Positions 10,628 to 21,015 of a stretch of DNA of 26,375 nt are shown piece by piece. How positions within the stretch are numbered: the stretch's first letter is position 1; each line of letters starts with the position of its first letter. Position numbers and translations under genes: made by a program. The stretch comes from Candolleomyces eurysporus. Taxonomy: Eukaryota; Basidiomycota; Agaricomycetes; Agaricales; Psathyrellaceae. The stretch lies in the NCBI GenBank assembly GCA_027579435.1, contig JANBPK010000186.1, positions 1-26,375 on the forward strand, given 5' to 3'. The notes beneath the pieces are model-generated. The model saw only the letters and a list, made by a program, of their open reading frames with translations. It was not told the DNA's origin and did no database searches.

Positions 10628-11050
10628 ATGAACCCGATCTCATCGAGCAAACTGGCACCACTCACTAGCGCTCTCTGGCGCCGAAGGCTCGCTTCACAGT
10701 CCCAAAGATGGATTGCAACAATGCCTTCCAACCTCTGCCCATCTCCAAACAAAAACAAATCTGCACCTAACCAGCCTTCAAACACCCAATACAAAGTAAC
10801 AGACCAAACAGAGGGCCACCTACGGGATCCCAAGAACGTCAAAGGTGATCCTCAAAATGAAGCTGCCGCAGTTGGTCGGGACGTCAAGAGGAAAGGCTCG
10901 GGTTCGCCTTTGGACACTGCTAGTGCAGGGCACGGAGAAAAGCAGACGAAGCCCAAGAAAGGTACCGGGAAAGGCAATCCAGAGGGTGTAGGATTTGTGG
11001 AGCAAGTTGGGAGTGGATCGGGGAGTGCGGAGAAGTTCGAAAAGAAATGA
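10628..11050 (+). CDS. Small hydrophilic, probably mitochondrial protein
   Basis: This is a single exon of 140 residues. The frame is open from a GTG at 10541, but 10628 is the first ATG, and the peptide from there looks like a mitochondrial presequence (SSKLAPLTSALWRRRLASQSQRW region: basic, serine/leucine-rich, no acids). The rest is lysine-, glycine- and proline-rich and probably disordered, with RDPKNVKGDPQNEA and GSGSPLDTASAGHG. Similar small proteins of unknown role occur in many fungi, some linked to stress, but I cannot give a name. It is convergent with a possible minus-strand gene ending at 11129. Confidence 0.65.
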   Translation: MNPISSSKLAPLTSALWRRRLASQSQRWIATMPSNLCPSPNKNKSAPNQPSNTQYKVTDQTEGHLRDPKNVKGDPQNEAAAVGRDVKRKGSGSPLDTASAGHGEKQTKPKKGTGKGNPEGVGFVEQVGSGSGSAEKFEKK

Positions 11051-11128
11051 ATGGGGAGGATAGGACAGATGGAGCGAGAGAGCGTTGGCACACAATTGAG
11101 TTACATGCTAAGTATGATACATTTATAT

Positions 11129-11359
11129 TTAGACACGCATCGGTTCAGTGAACCTCTCCCTCTCGGCGGTAGCCTCCTTCCCATACGCCTCGACCTGTTC
11201 GTTCCACGCCCCCGATCCGACCCTATTCAGTGTGACCATCAGTGCTTCTGAATCTCTCCTACGTTGGCAAATTAAACACCGTCCTGACTCCTGGAGCGCA
11301 CCCACGCAAATACCAATTTCTACGCAATCATCACCACTCAACACCACCGTTATCGACAT
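11129..11359 (-). CDS. Possible small gene, function unknown
   Basis: Read from the ATG at 11359, the frame gives 76 residues, starting MSITVVLSGDDCVEIG and ending in a charged helix-like tail, WNEQVEAYGKEATAERERF. The frame is actually open from 11488. A 57-base GTGTTT...AATAG stretch inside it could be an in-frame intron, which would shorten the protein. The tail looks truly coding, but the 5' end is not settled and no family is recognised. It could be the last exon of a larger minus-strand gene reaching toward 12.1 kb. Confidence 0.35.
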   Translation of the reverse strand: MSITVVLSGDDCVEIGICVGALQESGRCLICQRRRDSEALMVTLNRVGSGAWNEQVEAYGKEATAERERFTEPMRV

Positions 11360-12702
11360 GTTCTCAGGGTAAGGTTTCTCCAGTACCAAACTTACGACAG
11401 TCTCCACACAATCGGCCCCAAGAATTTCTCGACTTGAGGGCGTTCGCTTCGACTCCTGAGTGACGTTGTTTGTACCACGGTACAACATCCACCCTCAACC
11501 AAGAGGCCAGTCGCAACACGCCACAAGGGCCCAAACAGAATTTGATCGCCTCAAGTTGCGCTGATGACGCTGGGGCGCCAGGTTCACGGTACGATGTTCT
11601 CCTCAAAGCCAATTAAAAGGTTAGTTTTTCAGTCACGTTTGGTTACCCTTGAGCTCATCCGTTGAGCTTCAGGACTGTCTGACACGAATCACGTCGTGTG
11701 TAGGCGAAACTGTCTTCGGGAAACCCAACCTCAAAAGGCCGAGGTATCCTCTCGATGGAGAAGGGGGCCGATAAGGTGCCTGATACTACGCTGAGTTCAG
11801 TTTCGAATTCAGCGGCAACAAACCAAAGCTCTCTCAACTCGAACGAACCCTCACACCCGTCTTGACCTACCCCCACACCATCCCGGGTCTAGACAACCCC
11901 TAGCCACCGCCTGAGCCAGTCCACTACCACAGTCATAGTGGCCTGAAGAAGGTGAAGCCAGGCACAAAAGCTCTGAAAGGGTGTGGGGGTGCAAGCTGGA
12001 TCCAAGTGAGATTGCGCTCGAGTGGAAACCGGACGAGAAAACGCAAGAGGTTTGGAAGACTATTCCGATAGCTGGCCTGAGGGACAGGAAAGTGCCATTG
12101 GAAGAGAAGATTAGAAGAGTGTGCGCTTCAATATCGATAGAATGAATCAGTCAAGTCAGAAGTATCGAGAGCTGCGGAAAGCAACTCACCGTTGCGCCCA
12201 ACCCTTCCAGGTGCCGTTCCTGCAGAATTGAAAGTCAGCTGTGAGTGTTGAATCAGTCAGTGTCTATAAGAACCGTAAACACCAGAACGAGAGAGTTAAC
12301 AGGTCCGCTCAAACTTTGAAGAAATGAAAAGCACAAGGACACTGCGGGTGATTGTAAACACAAGCGTATTGCATTGACTCTAAGGTAAAGAAGAAGTTCG
12401 AGGGCATAAAGTGAGAAAGTGAAGAGTCAACCTAATCATCGGAATATACACCTAGAAGCCTCCAGAAATGAGAGAGAGGAAGAAAACATAAAACAACACT
12501 GAATAAGACCAGCAAAAGAATGATGGTTGTACATAGGGTGAGATGAGCGGAAAACACCCCAGAGAGTCAGTAAATTAGCGAGAATGGACGATCCTGCGCT
12601 CGGGGGGAAATGGTGGCAATAAAATACAACAATTGCTTGGCAGTTGGTCTGGCGTGCGTGGTGTCGGCTAATAGCTCTTCGTTGGAAAGAGACGAATAGT
12701 CT
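11360..12702. other. Ambiguous or decayed coding region, then gene-free
   Basis: 11619-11704 looks like a plus-strand intron (GTTAGT donor, CTGAC word, GTGTAG acceptor). The plus frame that follows reads ETVFGKPNLKRPRYPLDGEG, then TAA and TGA, then EFSFEFSGNKPKLSQLERTL down to a TAG near 11886. A second plus frame at 11939-12145 reads KLDPSEIALEWKPDEKTQEV. However, the minus strand at 11655-11876 is also open for 73 codons, so the strand is uncertain. The most likely explanation is a decayed gene. From 12150 to 12702 I see only purine-rich non-coding sequence and the 3' flank of the next gene. Confidence 0.3.
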
Positions 12703-13953
12703 TCATCGTCCACCAGGAGGCGGCGTGGACGCACCGAAGAGGCCGGCTCGCGGAGGTGGTGTCGCAGGCATACGTGAAGGGGAAACAAGTGGAGTAGGCG
12801 TCAACAGTGGATTCGCTGCACAGCAAAAAGCATCCATCCTCCAAATCAGCTCAAAGACCACCAACATAAAATTAAACAAAGGACGCACGTCTCCATTGAG
12901 CCCAAGCAGGCATACCCGGCCCTGGGGGCGGCTCGTAAGCAATCTGCGCAGGTGGAGGTGTAGGGTCAGGCGGTGCAGCTATTTGCTTCCGGTTCTTATG
13001 CCTCTTCTCCCCAGGGGCTTTCTTGGGCCCCACAGTCCTCCATCCCGGTCGTGCATGAGTAGGCGTATCTTCAATCATAGGTGGTGGAGGCAGAGGTGGT
13101 TCTTCCATTCCCATTCCCATTGGCATGCCCATGCCCATGCCCATTCCCATTCCCATTCCTGGAGGGCCCATGCCCATTCCCGGAGGGCCCTCAATCTGCT
13201 GTATAGCGCCAAGCCAAATCCAGTGGTACGATGTAAGCTGGCTATTCACAATCGATCGTAGAGAGGGTGCGGCGTGCGTACCTTGGGATGCCAATCTCCC
13301 GAGTAGCCACCACCGTGCTTTGATTTCATCGTCATTAGTTCTGCGATTTCACTGCCCACGAACAATACAGTGTCAGAAGATTGCGGCAGGATCAAGAGAA
13401 AGCGCTTTGTGAGGACGACGCACGCTTGTAGTTGAGTCCGCTCATCTCTCAGTTTCCCCACTTCCTGTAGCAGGATACGGACTTCGCCTGCAAGCGCCTT
13501 ACTGAAATCCTGGAGATACCTAGAGCACGACGTCGCAAGCCCAGGATCAGCACGAGCGGCCCACCGGCCATACCGATAAATGGACTCACTTGGGCGTCGT
13601 ATAAGGATTGTAGGAAGGCGATCCCCCCTTCGACGACATCCTTCAGGCTGGTATGCGTGTGCTAATGAGGCCCTGGTAGTTGCGAGGTATGGATGCTGAG
13701 CGCTGTGGATGAAGGACGAGCAAGGCTTTCTGGGGTATGGTCGCGGTCGAGGTGAGTGGGAATAGCCCTGGGCCACGAGGCAGCTGATGTTCGCCCGCCG
13801 AAGCTTGCTCCGATCATCATCCCAGGCTTGTTTGGGCAGCCGTCCGATTTGCGTCCGATGTCGCCAAAATTCTCGACTTTTCTCTTCGAGTTCTAGCACG
13901 AACGCAGAAGATCGAGTAAGAGTCTTGTTTATTTGACCAGCGGTGTCATTCAA
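12703..13953 (-). CDS. Coiled-coil and Pro/Gly/Met-rich protein, 5' end unresolved
   Basis: Six minus-strand exons fit: 13777-13953 (start unresolved), 13590-13661, 13424-13509, 13282-13351, 12889-13198 and 12703-12815. The 3' four introns (80, 72, 83 and 73 bases) have good donors (GTGAGT, GTGCGT, GTACGC, GTGCGT), and phases agree. The N-terminal part is helical and charged (LELEEKSREFWRHRTQIG, GEVRILLQEVGKLRDERTQ) and likely forms a coiled coil. After SGDWHPK comes a low-complexity (GM)n tract, then EEPPLPPPP, RPGWRTVGPKK and a proline-rich tail ending TPPPGGR. It may be a scaffold or RNA-associated protein; no family is recognised. The first exon has no in-frame ATG: an in-frame TAA lies just upstream and the frame opens with TTG. 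The 13662-13776 intron uses a weak GTGGCC donor, so the 5' half may contain an error or a lesion. Confidence 0.6.
13105..13190. repeat. Coding hexanucleotide repeat for (Gly-Met)n
   Basis: CCCATG/CCCATT-type hexamers repeat on the plus strand, read on the minus strand as alternating GGN and ATG codons. They encode a Met-Gly tract broken by two GPPGM units. Such runs are prone to length change by replication slippage. Confidence 0.8.
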
Positions 13954-14070
13954 ATAGCAGAATTAACTCCGTGAGAGTGTAATATGATTGTACCGGAACC
14001 ATAGGGAGAACTAGTACTACATCTGCAAGCCCTTGCGGAGTGCTTGATACGCCTTTAGCTGGCGTTCTGC

Positions 14071-14984
14071 TTAGATCCACAGCTTCAGAGAAGGACTTGT
14101 GAATCGGGCGAAGTAGAAGCCCACAGTGGGTCTAGGATTCTGCCTTGCGAACATTGTGACATTTTGTAGGTGAGGGGAAAGACGATCCAGGTACGTCGCA
14201 AGAGGCATAATCTCCTGTACCCCAAGTTCCCTATCCATATAATTGGGGTCGATGAAAAGACAAGAAATCGTGTAGCCGGGAAGTTCGAGCTCTGTCTTCT
14301 CCGATGGAATGGTAGACATGTTGAGGGAGATAGCGACTTATCGAAGGAAGGGTCGTTGGAGGAGAGGGATTGAAAGCAATCTGATGTTGGAAGAATCAAC
14401 TTTTGCCCCCTGGGATGGATGGGAAGCAGAGGGTTTTAGGTCAGCAATGGGGACCGGTTGATCTCCACAATCGACCTGATGATTAGTTCTGTAAGATTGG
14501 GGAACGGGACAGCAGGCCTCCGGGTCGAAGGCAAATTCAAGAGAAGGAGGAGCCAATGGCTCGTCATTCTCTTCCACTCTGTGTCATTTGTACCGTCCAG
14601 AGAAACAGACACTCTTTTCGGAGAATAGAGAAGAAAGCACGACCAAGGGCCACACTTTACAGAGTGAAGGAGATCCTAAAATAGTCAAGCGTCAGCGAGA
14701 AGGATTGGAATCGTTAATGACGACCTTGCCTTGGAGGGATCTGCGCCCGATCGTTTATGATAGGTGGGGAGTAGTTGCAAGAAAGGGGTAACCGAAAGCA
14801 TGAGCTTCCAATTGGCATCTGTGCTGGCCTGAAAAAAGGCGTGATTGACTGTGGCGAGGGAGGCCATCGCTCGCTTCATCTCCGCGTTGGCGTCTACTTC
14901 CCCTCTCAGAGAGTCTACTATTAGCCTTGTAAGCTCCTGTTTGTTTATCACTTGACCAGCTAGAGGCTCATGTAGTGCAAACAT
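14071..14984 (-). pseudogene. Decayed F-box paralogue of the 15583 gene
   Basis: The N-terminal exon (14725-14984) reads LTRLIVDSLRGE ... TVNHAFFQASTDANW ... LLP, matching the F-box region of the intact gene at 15583-17453 (LVRLIVDYL ... TVNHAFFHACTDVLW ... RLLP). After a 49-base intron (14676-14724), PWSCFLLYSPKRVSVSL matches PWSRFLLYSPKTVSMTL in a shifted frame. The match then jumps to the C-terminal part: MSTIP, ELPGYTISCLFI and YLDRLSPHLQNVT, matching LDRLFPNLQDVT. About 250 residues of leucine-rich repeats are missing between. A TAA at 14338-14340 interrupts the frame where the paralogue has LQHLTISID, and the end diverges. This is a pseudogene with a large internal deletion, at least one frameshift and nonsense codons. 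Confidence 0.75.
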
Positions 14985-15582
14985 CGAAGAAATAAACTAG
15001 AACACGCTGACATCAAAATTCGGAGACAAGAAAAGGAGTCACTATATCGGATTGTGCTCACGGTTGGAATAGAGGCTTTTGTTAGGGGATCGGAAAATAC
15101 AGACTATTGTGGCGATTAGGCCTGGATCCTACAGGAGTCTAAGTACGAGTGAGTGCCAAAGCTTGAGGCGCTGAAGTACCAAGGAATGAGCGAGAAGTCT
15201 TACCCAAAATGCGGTGACATCGATGCGAGGGTTGAGAGCAGAACCCCGACTCAACTCGAAGGCGCAGGTAGATATATCGAGCATTTAGACGGACAGCCCC
15301 GAGCCTCCATCGTCCGGGTCTCCCCCTCTTGGCTCAAGGCTACCTAGCGGCTCCTTTGCTCCTTTGGTCCTCGGAACTGAAGCAACCCAGGGAGGAACTG
15401 CCAGTGCGAGATCGTGACGCCTGGCACGAGTGTGTCACATCACGCGCCTAAGCCGTCACACCCCGTGACAACGCCAATCATGCGCGCTTTGTTTTTCTCC
15501 AGGTCCCATCTCGTGAAGAGCTAAAGATCCTTCAGTAAACCCTCGTCTGGAGACCTTCTGGATCCGTCAATTTGGCGTCATT
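14985..15582. promoter_or_regulatory. Bidirectional flank between head-to-head F-box genes
   Basis: No gene is seen in these 598 bases. They hold the promoter of the intact F-box gene and the dead promoter of its paralogue. GTCAC and GTGAC words form a short palindrome (GTCAC-ACCCC-GTGAC, 15455-15469), with other GTGAC/GTCAC copies nearby. Function unknown. Confidence 0.4.
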
Positions 15583-17453
15583 ATGCCTCCATCGGGAGCC
15601 ACCTCCGTTGGATCTACTGGGAGGAACTCGGGTAGACATCCTTTGACCCCTGTAATGGTGGATCACCTCTGACTTACCTTGAACAAAGGTACACGGGGTC
15701 TCTCGTTGCTCCAGAAATTACCGGCGTACCGCGTCCTCAATAACCAAGAGCTTGTACGTTTAATCGTCGACTACTTGGTTGGGGAGCGCGAAAGCAACCT
15801 TTTCCTGGCGATAACCGTCAACCATGCTTTCTTTCATGCTTGCACCGACGTGCTTTGGAGGTCCCTGCCCTCGTTCTCCCCGTACTTGCGGCTTCTTCCT
15901 GAAATGTTCGACGGAACCATTAAGCAATCCAGGGTACTTCTAACATTAAATCTCTGTCTTTTGAAGGACCTAACAGATTTCACCCACAGATAATATTCCG
16001 AGCAGTCAACGCGGATCCTTGGTCGCGTTTCTTGCTGTATTCACCCAAAACGGTGTCTATGACATTGGTAGATGATCCTAACATCGACAAGACTATGCCC
16101 ATCCACTGGTTCAACCTCCTATTCGGACTTCCATCGAGGCCTTCCGTCCTTTTCCCCAGGTTGAACGAGCTGTCCATTGGGTCCATTCGCGGAGTCAACT
16201 CCATCGTCCCGATTCATATGGCTTCAAACCTCCGATCCGTCGTTATATCCGATTTCTCGGCTGCAGGTAAATACGACCACTCGATTGAAGAAAAAGTCAC
16301 AGCCCTTGTGGTAAACTTTATCTTCAATTCCCCGAATCTCTCCAAGATGGTTCTTCGCTCCCCCCTCGCGGAGCCCATGCTGTACCCACTTGCCAAATAT
16401 TCCGCATTCGATTCGGCCTCGTTCGTCTTCCCCACACCCTGGCAGACAATGTACATTGGGATGCTGAATTTCATGACCGAGTTGAAATCTGTGACGCTGT
16501 CCGCTTGCGGACGACCTGACAGAGGTAGCTATCCGGAGGCTGGAACCCACCTAGACAGTTTTCACCGCGAACAAGGAAAATCGAAAATCACTTCCCTGAA
16601 TGTCGCTGGGGACAACGCCTTCATGTTCAAATCGGTGGCCTTCCTGGCCTCTCCCTCTCTTCGGACGTTTACCGCCAAGTTTTTGAAGGGTCGGGGGAAT
16701 CACAGAGGAGATGATGGCGTCTATGTTGCTCCAATAATCCTGCATCGCCTCTCACGCAATGCCGTCCATATTCGAAGTGTCTCCTTCGAAAGGGATGACC
16801 CAGAATTGGAGCTCGACACGGAGGACCGCGTCGCATGGTTCGAATCCCGTCGAGCCACCCTCATTCCCCAGAATCTGGTTCAAGATCTCGCAAAACTACG
16901 AAATCTCACTGCTCTCTCCTTCAAGTTCATTCCATTCGTCGATAAAACCTTTACCGTTCAACTGGTGGCCGGACTCCCAAACCTCCCGCAGCTGCAAACC
17001 TTGTGTTTACTTCCCCTCCCACTTAGCCGCCACGAACGACACAAATTGACACTGCCCACTCTGGAATGCCTTCGGACGCTATCGTCTACGAATCTCGCTC
17101 TGCAGCATCTCACGATATCTATCGACATGTCGACCATCCCTGCCGATACGCCTGACCTCTTGCTTCCCGGTCACGCACTCGAAACACTTTTTATCGCACC
17201 GTTCTATACCCCCTTCAAACTCTCCACGTCCGACCTTGTCACGCTTTCGACATTCCTGGACCGTCTTTTTCCTAATCTCCAGGATGTGACTTCGTTCTTC
17301 GAGAAGAGCCATAGTAGTAGAAAACCAGGCCTTGCGGAAGCGTCGGTTTTGGCGTCGCCGTTGTGGGCTGATGTGGAGCGGATGGTGCGGTCGTACCAGA
17401 TTTTGAGAGAGCGTGTCCATGATCACCTTGTTCAGAATCTGTTCGTGAGATAG
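15583..17453 (+). CDS. F-box/leucine-rich-repeat-like protein
   Basis: The exons are 15583-15631, 15689-15933 and 15990-17453, with introns of 57 and 56 bases and consistent phases, giving 585 residues. The ATG at 15583 is the first in frame. An F-box-like segment covers residues ~25-85 (LPAYRVLNNQELVRLIVDYL ... AFFHACTDVLWRSLPSF). F-boxes bind Skp1 in SCF ubiquitin ligases. The rest (~90-550) carries irregular leucine-rich strands such as LRSVVISDFSAAG, LKSVTLSACG, LRNLTALSFKFIP, LPQLQTLCLLPLPL and LALQHLTISIDMS, which would hold the substrate. The C-terminal helix reads VERMVRSYQILRERVHDHL. Such F-box families are greatly expanded and fast-evolving in agaricomycetes. It lies head-to-head with a decayed copy of itself. 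Skp1 binding is inferred from the family. Confidence 0.85.
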
Positions 17454-17646
17454 ATATGTGCATCGTGGTCGAATTATCTATGACCGTTTTATTTGGAGTT
17501 TTTGGTAGGCGGTCATGTATTTTTGGATATTACAGAGCCATCTATGCAACCACAGGATCAGCGCTTGAGGAATCATCGAGATGTTTTAGGTTAACTGTAG
17601 CTGCAAGAGCGTTTACAGACGCCCCGGCGCTTCGTCACTGACTGGC

Positions 17647-17880
17647 ATGCCTCCCTCAGAAGGAGGCGCTATGTATCGTTTGTCTTCAACACTTAATTCC
17701 TTACCGTTCAGAAGCTCGACAAACCTTACCCACCCCCCGATGAGATCTCGAGAGCGACGGAGAGCTGAGCTTGGGGTGACTCAGGCTGAGTATGACGAAC
17801 TGTACGAAGGGGTCTATCGACGTTACGAAGAAGTACTTGGGTACAACCGAATACCGGTGAATTCACCGGACAGTTCCTAA
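17647..17880 (+). CDS. Possible small protein (77 residues)
   Basis: The single frame starts with ATG and encodes a basic, serine-rich N-terminus followed by a charged amphipathic stretch, RERRRAELGVTQAEYDELYE, ending PVNSPDSS. No family is recognised. The helical half looks protein-like, and the frame ends before the duplicated protease unit begins. It might instead be the last exon of a longer transcript or a chance frame. Confidence 0.35.
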   Translation: MPPSEGGAMYRLSSTLNSLPFRSSTNLTHPPMRSRERRRAELGVTQAEYDELYEGVYRRYEEVLGYNRIPVNSPDSS

Positions 17881-18178
17881 GACGCCTCTGTTCTATTCCG
17901 CCGTCGTCTGAGCAGGTGGAGGCGTATCGGAGCTAGACCACTGGAAGGAGAAAGTTGCTTAGCTGTAAAGTAGAAGGGACAGTGGGCCATTGAAATAAAC
18001 GGTAGTACAATTACTGGGTAATAAGACAGTATGTGTTACAGTTGCAGCGCCGTGAAATGTTGCTATATATACAAATTCGGATATACATTAAGTTCAGACG
18101 ATTGGATTCTGCTTCTTCGAACCTGGGAGATCAGACGGTGTCACCAAATGAACGTCAACTCGAAGCGCTCGTAGGGGT

Positions 18179-19420
18179 TCATGAATCGGTCTGGACCCCA
18201 ACATCCGCCTCAGCCTCTCTCTCGGCCACCGCTTCCCTCCTGCTTGCTTCAGCCCTGGCGTTCAACGTCCACCTCGTGAATTCAGCTCTTACACCCTTCC
18301 AATCGTTCTCATTGAACTCGGCCGTGATACTTTCTCTGAACTTGCCGGTGACACCGATGGTGTTGAGAGCGTTGTCCAGGGTGTGGGAGGCGTCGGAGGA
18401 GGTGAGGCCCCCCAGGAAGGGATAATTGAGGAAGGCGAATGCTTTGTCAAGTGCATCCAACTCGTCATTGGAGGGAATTTCTATTCCTTGTTCATTAAGT
18501 TCGGCGGGCATGAAATACCTGCAAAAGCCATTCAAGTTAACTATATCGTTCGTGTTTTGTAGCTCGGAGGACTTACATCATGATAGAAGTCAGGTCGACG
18601 CTTGAATAGTTGCTAACTTCGGATCGGTTGTAGACGTTGAGGAAGTTTTCACGAACATCTTGCTCAGTCCAAGGTGGCCTCTGTGTATCCCAGAAATACT
18701 TGAAAGCCTCTGGCAGGTCGAAGAATGCAAGTCAGCCTCAAGGATGAGCACATATAAAAGAACAGCTCTGACCTTTCTCTTTCAATTTCAACTTATCGCC
18801 CCTCCTCGGGCTCTGATGTTCATGCAAATACCCAATCGCATGCCCAAACTCATGCAAAATAACACCTCTCTCCTCCGACGTCGCGTTATTTGGGGCACTA
18901 TAAACCCACCCAAAATTCATTGTCGCCTCATTTTTTGGCACGTCCGGATCTAGAGCGGTCTTTCCGACAAAGGACCAGGAACCCAAGCCTCGGTCAAACG
19001 AGATGCGGATGGTAGCGTTCCGGGGTTTGTTTGCGGCGGACTTGAAATCGAGTTTGATGTTGGCGTAGCGCTCCCATTCTTTGGCGACTGAGATTACTTT
19101 GGCTTGTTGGATGGCACTACCCGCGGGTTTGACGAAGGCGCAGGTGAGGACCTGCAATGAGACGTCACGGGGATATAATTCTGGTGAATTAGTGAACCTA
19201 TGAAGGAAAGGGAGACACAGACCTGTCCGTTGTCCCACATCCAGGAAGCCCTAGCAAGAACTGCACGCATGCCGTCTAGTCGATCACCACCGCGAGCGCT
19301 GGGGAGTCGACTGAGGTCCGCACAGACCCGGTTGTACCATTCGGGATACTTATTCTCGTCGTCCCCTGTGGTCTCTGGAGCCTGGGCGGGAGGAGTACTA
19401 TCGAGTTCAGCAGTAGACAT
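18179..19420 (-). CDS. Astacin-like zinc metalloprotease, copy B
   Basis: The exons are 19223-19420, 18773-19151, 18577-18709 and 18179-18518 on the minus strand, giving 349 residues with introns of 71, 63 and 58 bases. The zinc site HEFGHAIGYLHEHQSP lies near residue 160, preceded by GSWSFVG and ATMNFGWV. The Met-turn TSIMMYFMP is formed at the exon 3/4 junction. The C-terminal ~110 residues (ELDALDKAFAFLNYPFLGG ... DWKGVRAEFTRW) are nearly identical in copies C and D and end in an acidic A/E-rich tail. Upstream in-frame codons read like a signal peptide (CLLPLLARSALA), but no ATG precedes them, so the start at 19420 (MSTAELDS) stands and the protein appears leaderless. It is the most diverged of the three tandem copies. 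Confidence 0.88.
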
Positions 19421-19516
19421 GATAGCTAAAGCACTTCTAGCGAGTAGAGGAAGCAGACACAAAGTTCAGAGAAGGCGGGGGAGCCTTGGGGACTATACTG
19501 CAGAGGAACATTTGCA

Positions 19517-19523
19517 ATTTATA
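19517..19523 (-). promoter_or_regulatory. TATA box of metalloprotease B
   Basis: TATAAAT on the minus strand, about 100 bases upstream of the ATG at 19420. It lies within GGTATAAATTGCAAATG, which is kept in copy C as GATAAATTGCAAATG. Confidence 0.5.
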
Positions 19524-19896
19524 CCAGTTCAAACTTGCTGTGTCGTTTCCCCCTCAAGCGATGGCAAAGCGCCCAAATACCGATAACGATAAGTTACACC
19601 ATCCATATCGATTCTCCGCAGAGCCTCACGTACAGGATCGTTGCTTAATGACAGTTCCTGGGACGAGTCTAGCTAGACCAGAAGTTAACATTCAGTGAAA
19701 GTGGAGGGACAAGGCACGGTTGCTCAATGCAGCTAAGGGCGTTCCCCTAGTAGACTGCAGTAGCCGGATGAGGACTTGTTCTAAGAATAACTACAATTAA
19801 TTCGACTCGCCACCGTCAATGGAAGGGCAGGTGAATGGACGCCCATCTCCACCGTTCCCCATAGCTATCCATGTGACTCAATGGGTGGTCTGGGCT

Positions 19897-19952
19897 GGGG
19901 AGAGGAAGATCGTCAACGGAGCTGTGTTTATTCCGCGATTTGAAAGCTCGAG
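19897..19952. repeat. Spacer repeat, copy 1
   Basis: A ~55-base element beginning GGGGAGAGGAAGATCGTC and ending TTTGAAAGCTCGAG. Related copies lie at 20428, 22743 and 23023, always in the 5' spacer of a metalloprotease unit. Confidence 0.6.
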
Positions 19953-20427
19953 CTCGAGAGAACGTGCGCCGCTGCACCTCATCCGTATCAGCTTCTTGAG
20001 ACTGCAAAGCGTTTGATCAGATCTAGAGAGCCGCTAGGGAGCTGGTGGGATATGCATGCCCCATCGGGGTGGGCCATCACACATTGTGTATCATGGTCCG
20101 CGTCCGCCACTGATGCGCATATGCAAATGCCAGAGACTGGACCGACAGAGATTGTCGGAAAGTGCACCTGCAGACTGGACCCTGGGCCTAGAGTAAGGAG
20201 TGAGTCTCAGGGGCTTCTCGCTCTGTCCGACCTCGAAGGGTGTAAGCAGCTCCCCAGTAAGACGCGCCCCGTATCGAAGGCGACATTCGCATCGAATCAA
20301 CGAAGGGATAATAGAGAAAAAGAAGCAAGCGAGAGAGAAAAAAAGAGAGACTGCATCCTCAGCCAAAAATCACTCGCTACACACCAAGCTCCCAAGACGA
20401 TCAACATGCGACCATTTCCCACAGGAC

Positions 20428-20482
20428 GGGGAGAGTAAGGATGCCATCGGAGCCCTGTTCATCCCGCGACTTGAAAGCTCGA
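20428..20482. repeat. Spacer repeat, copy 2
   Basis: Begins GGGGAGAGTAAGGATGCC and ends CTTGAAAGCTCGAG. Same element as at 19897, in the same orientation and about 530 bases from it. Confidence 0.6.
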
Positions 20483-21015
20483 GAGACCAATAGTGGCACC
20501 TGTATGCATAAGCAGACACGCAGATTCACGGAGTAGAAACCTAGAGGAGGGAATTTGCACCTGCCGGCTCACTCAGAGATTGAATCAGACTCGGGGAAAT
20601 GAACTTCAACGAAAGGTAGTTGAGGTTAAGCATTCCCCGGTGACTCGACCTCTGGGTCAAAAGTGAATGTGGTGCCTCGACGCTAGACGCGTTCCAGTTC
20701 TGTTAAATAAGAAAGGTAGCTCATAACGATCTTTTTGGTCGGACGAAACCCCTCCAAGGAGAAAGCTGCATGGCAGTAAAGGAACAGTGGGCACGTCAGT
20801 AGTACAATTGCTAGGTGGTAGTACAGTATGCGTTACAGTGGGACTCGGACTGACCGGCCCAGGTAGAGCCTACGATACACCGCCGCCAAATATTGCTAGA
20901 TTTACAAATTCGGATTTACATGACATTCAAGTTCAAATCTACTCGATCCCGCTTCTTCATAGCCGGGATTAGATACTATCACTGAACGAACCAAACTTCA
21001 GACGCTTGGAGGGGT

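Larger units (their letters stand above)
17895..20745. repeat. Segmental duplication unit B
   Basis: This is the first of three related units. It holds metalloprotease B together with 3' sequence (from the GGAGGCGTATCG word near 17920) and about 1.3 kb of 5' spacer that aligns by eye with unit C. Unit starts differ by about 2.84 kb between B and C (stop codons at 18179 and 21016). Boundaries are approximate because they were judged without alignment software. Confidence 0.7.
19421..21015. other. 5' spacer of copy B and 3' flank of copy C
   Basis: Nothing recognisable as a gene was seen. The spacer holds two copies of a ~55-base repeat. From about 20745 the sequence matches the 3' flank of copy D (the ACAATTGCTAGGTG and GATTTACAAATTCGGATT words are shared). 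Open frames of up to 141 codons here are poorly conserved between units B and C, which argues against coding. Confidence 0.6.

Noticed and set aside
12644..13412. Plus-strand frames of 95 and 205 codons with Pro-Met-Pro-Ile and His/Ser-Ala repeats
   Set aside because: They are shadows of the minus-strand (Gly-Met)n gene, whose exons have consistent splice phases.
19421..19462. Signal-peptide-like codons before the protease B start
   Set aside because: The frame has no ATG above 19420, and the stretch would need a TTG start.
20013..20493. Open frames of 97-141 codons in the B spacer
   Set aside because: The frames are not kept in the homologous unit C spacer, so they are probably not genes.
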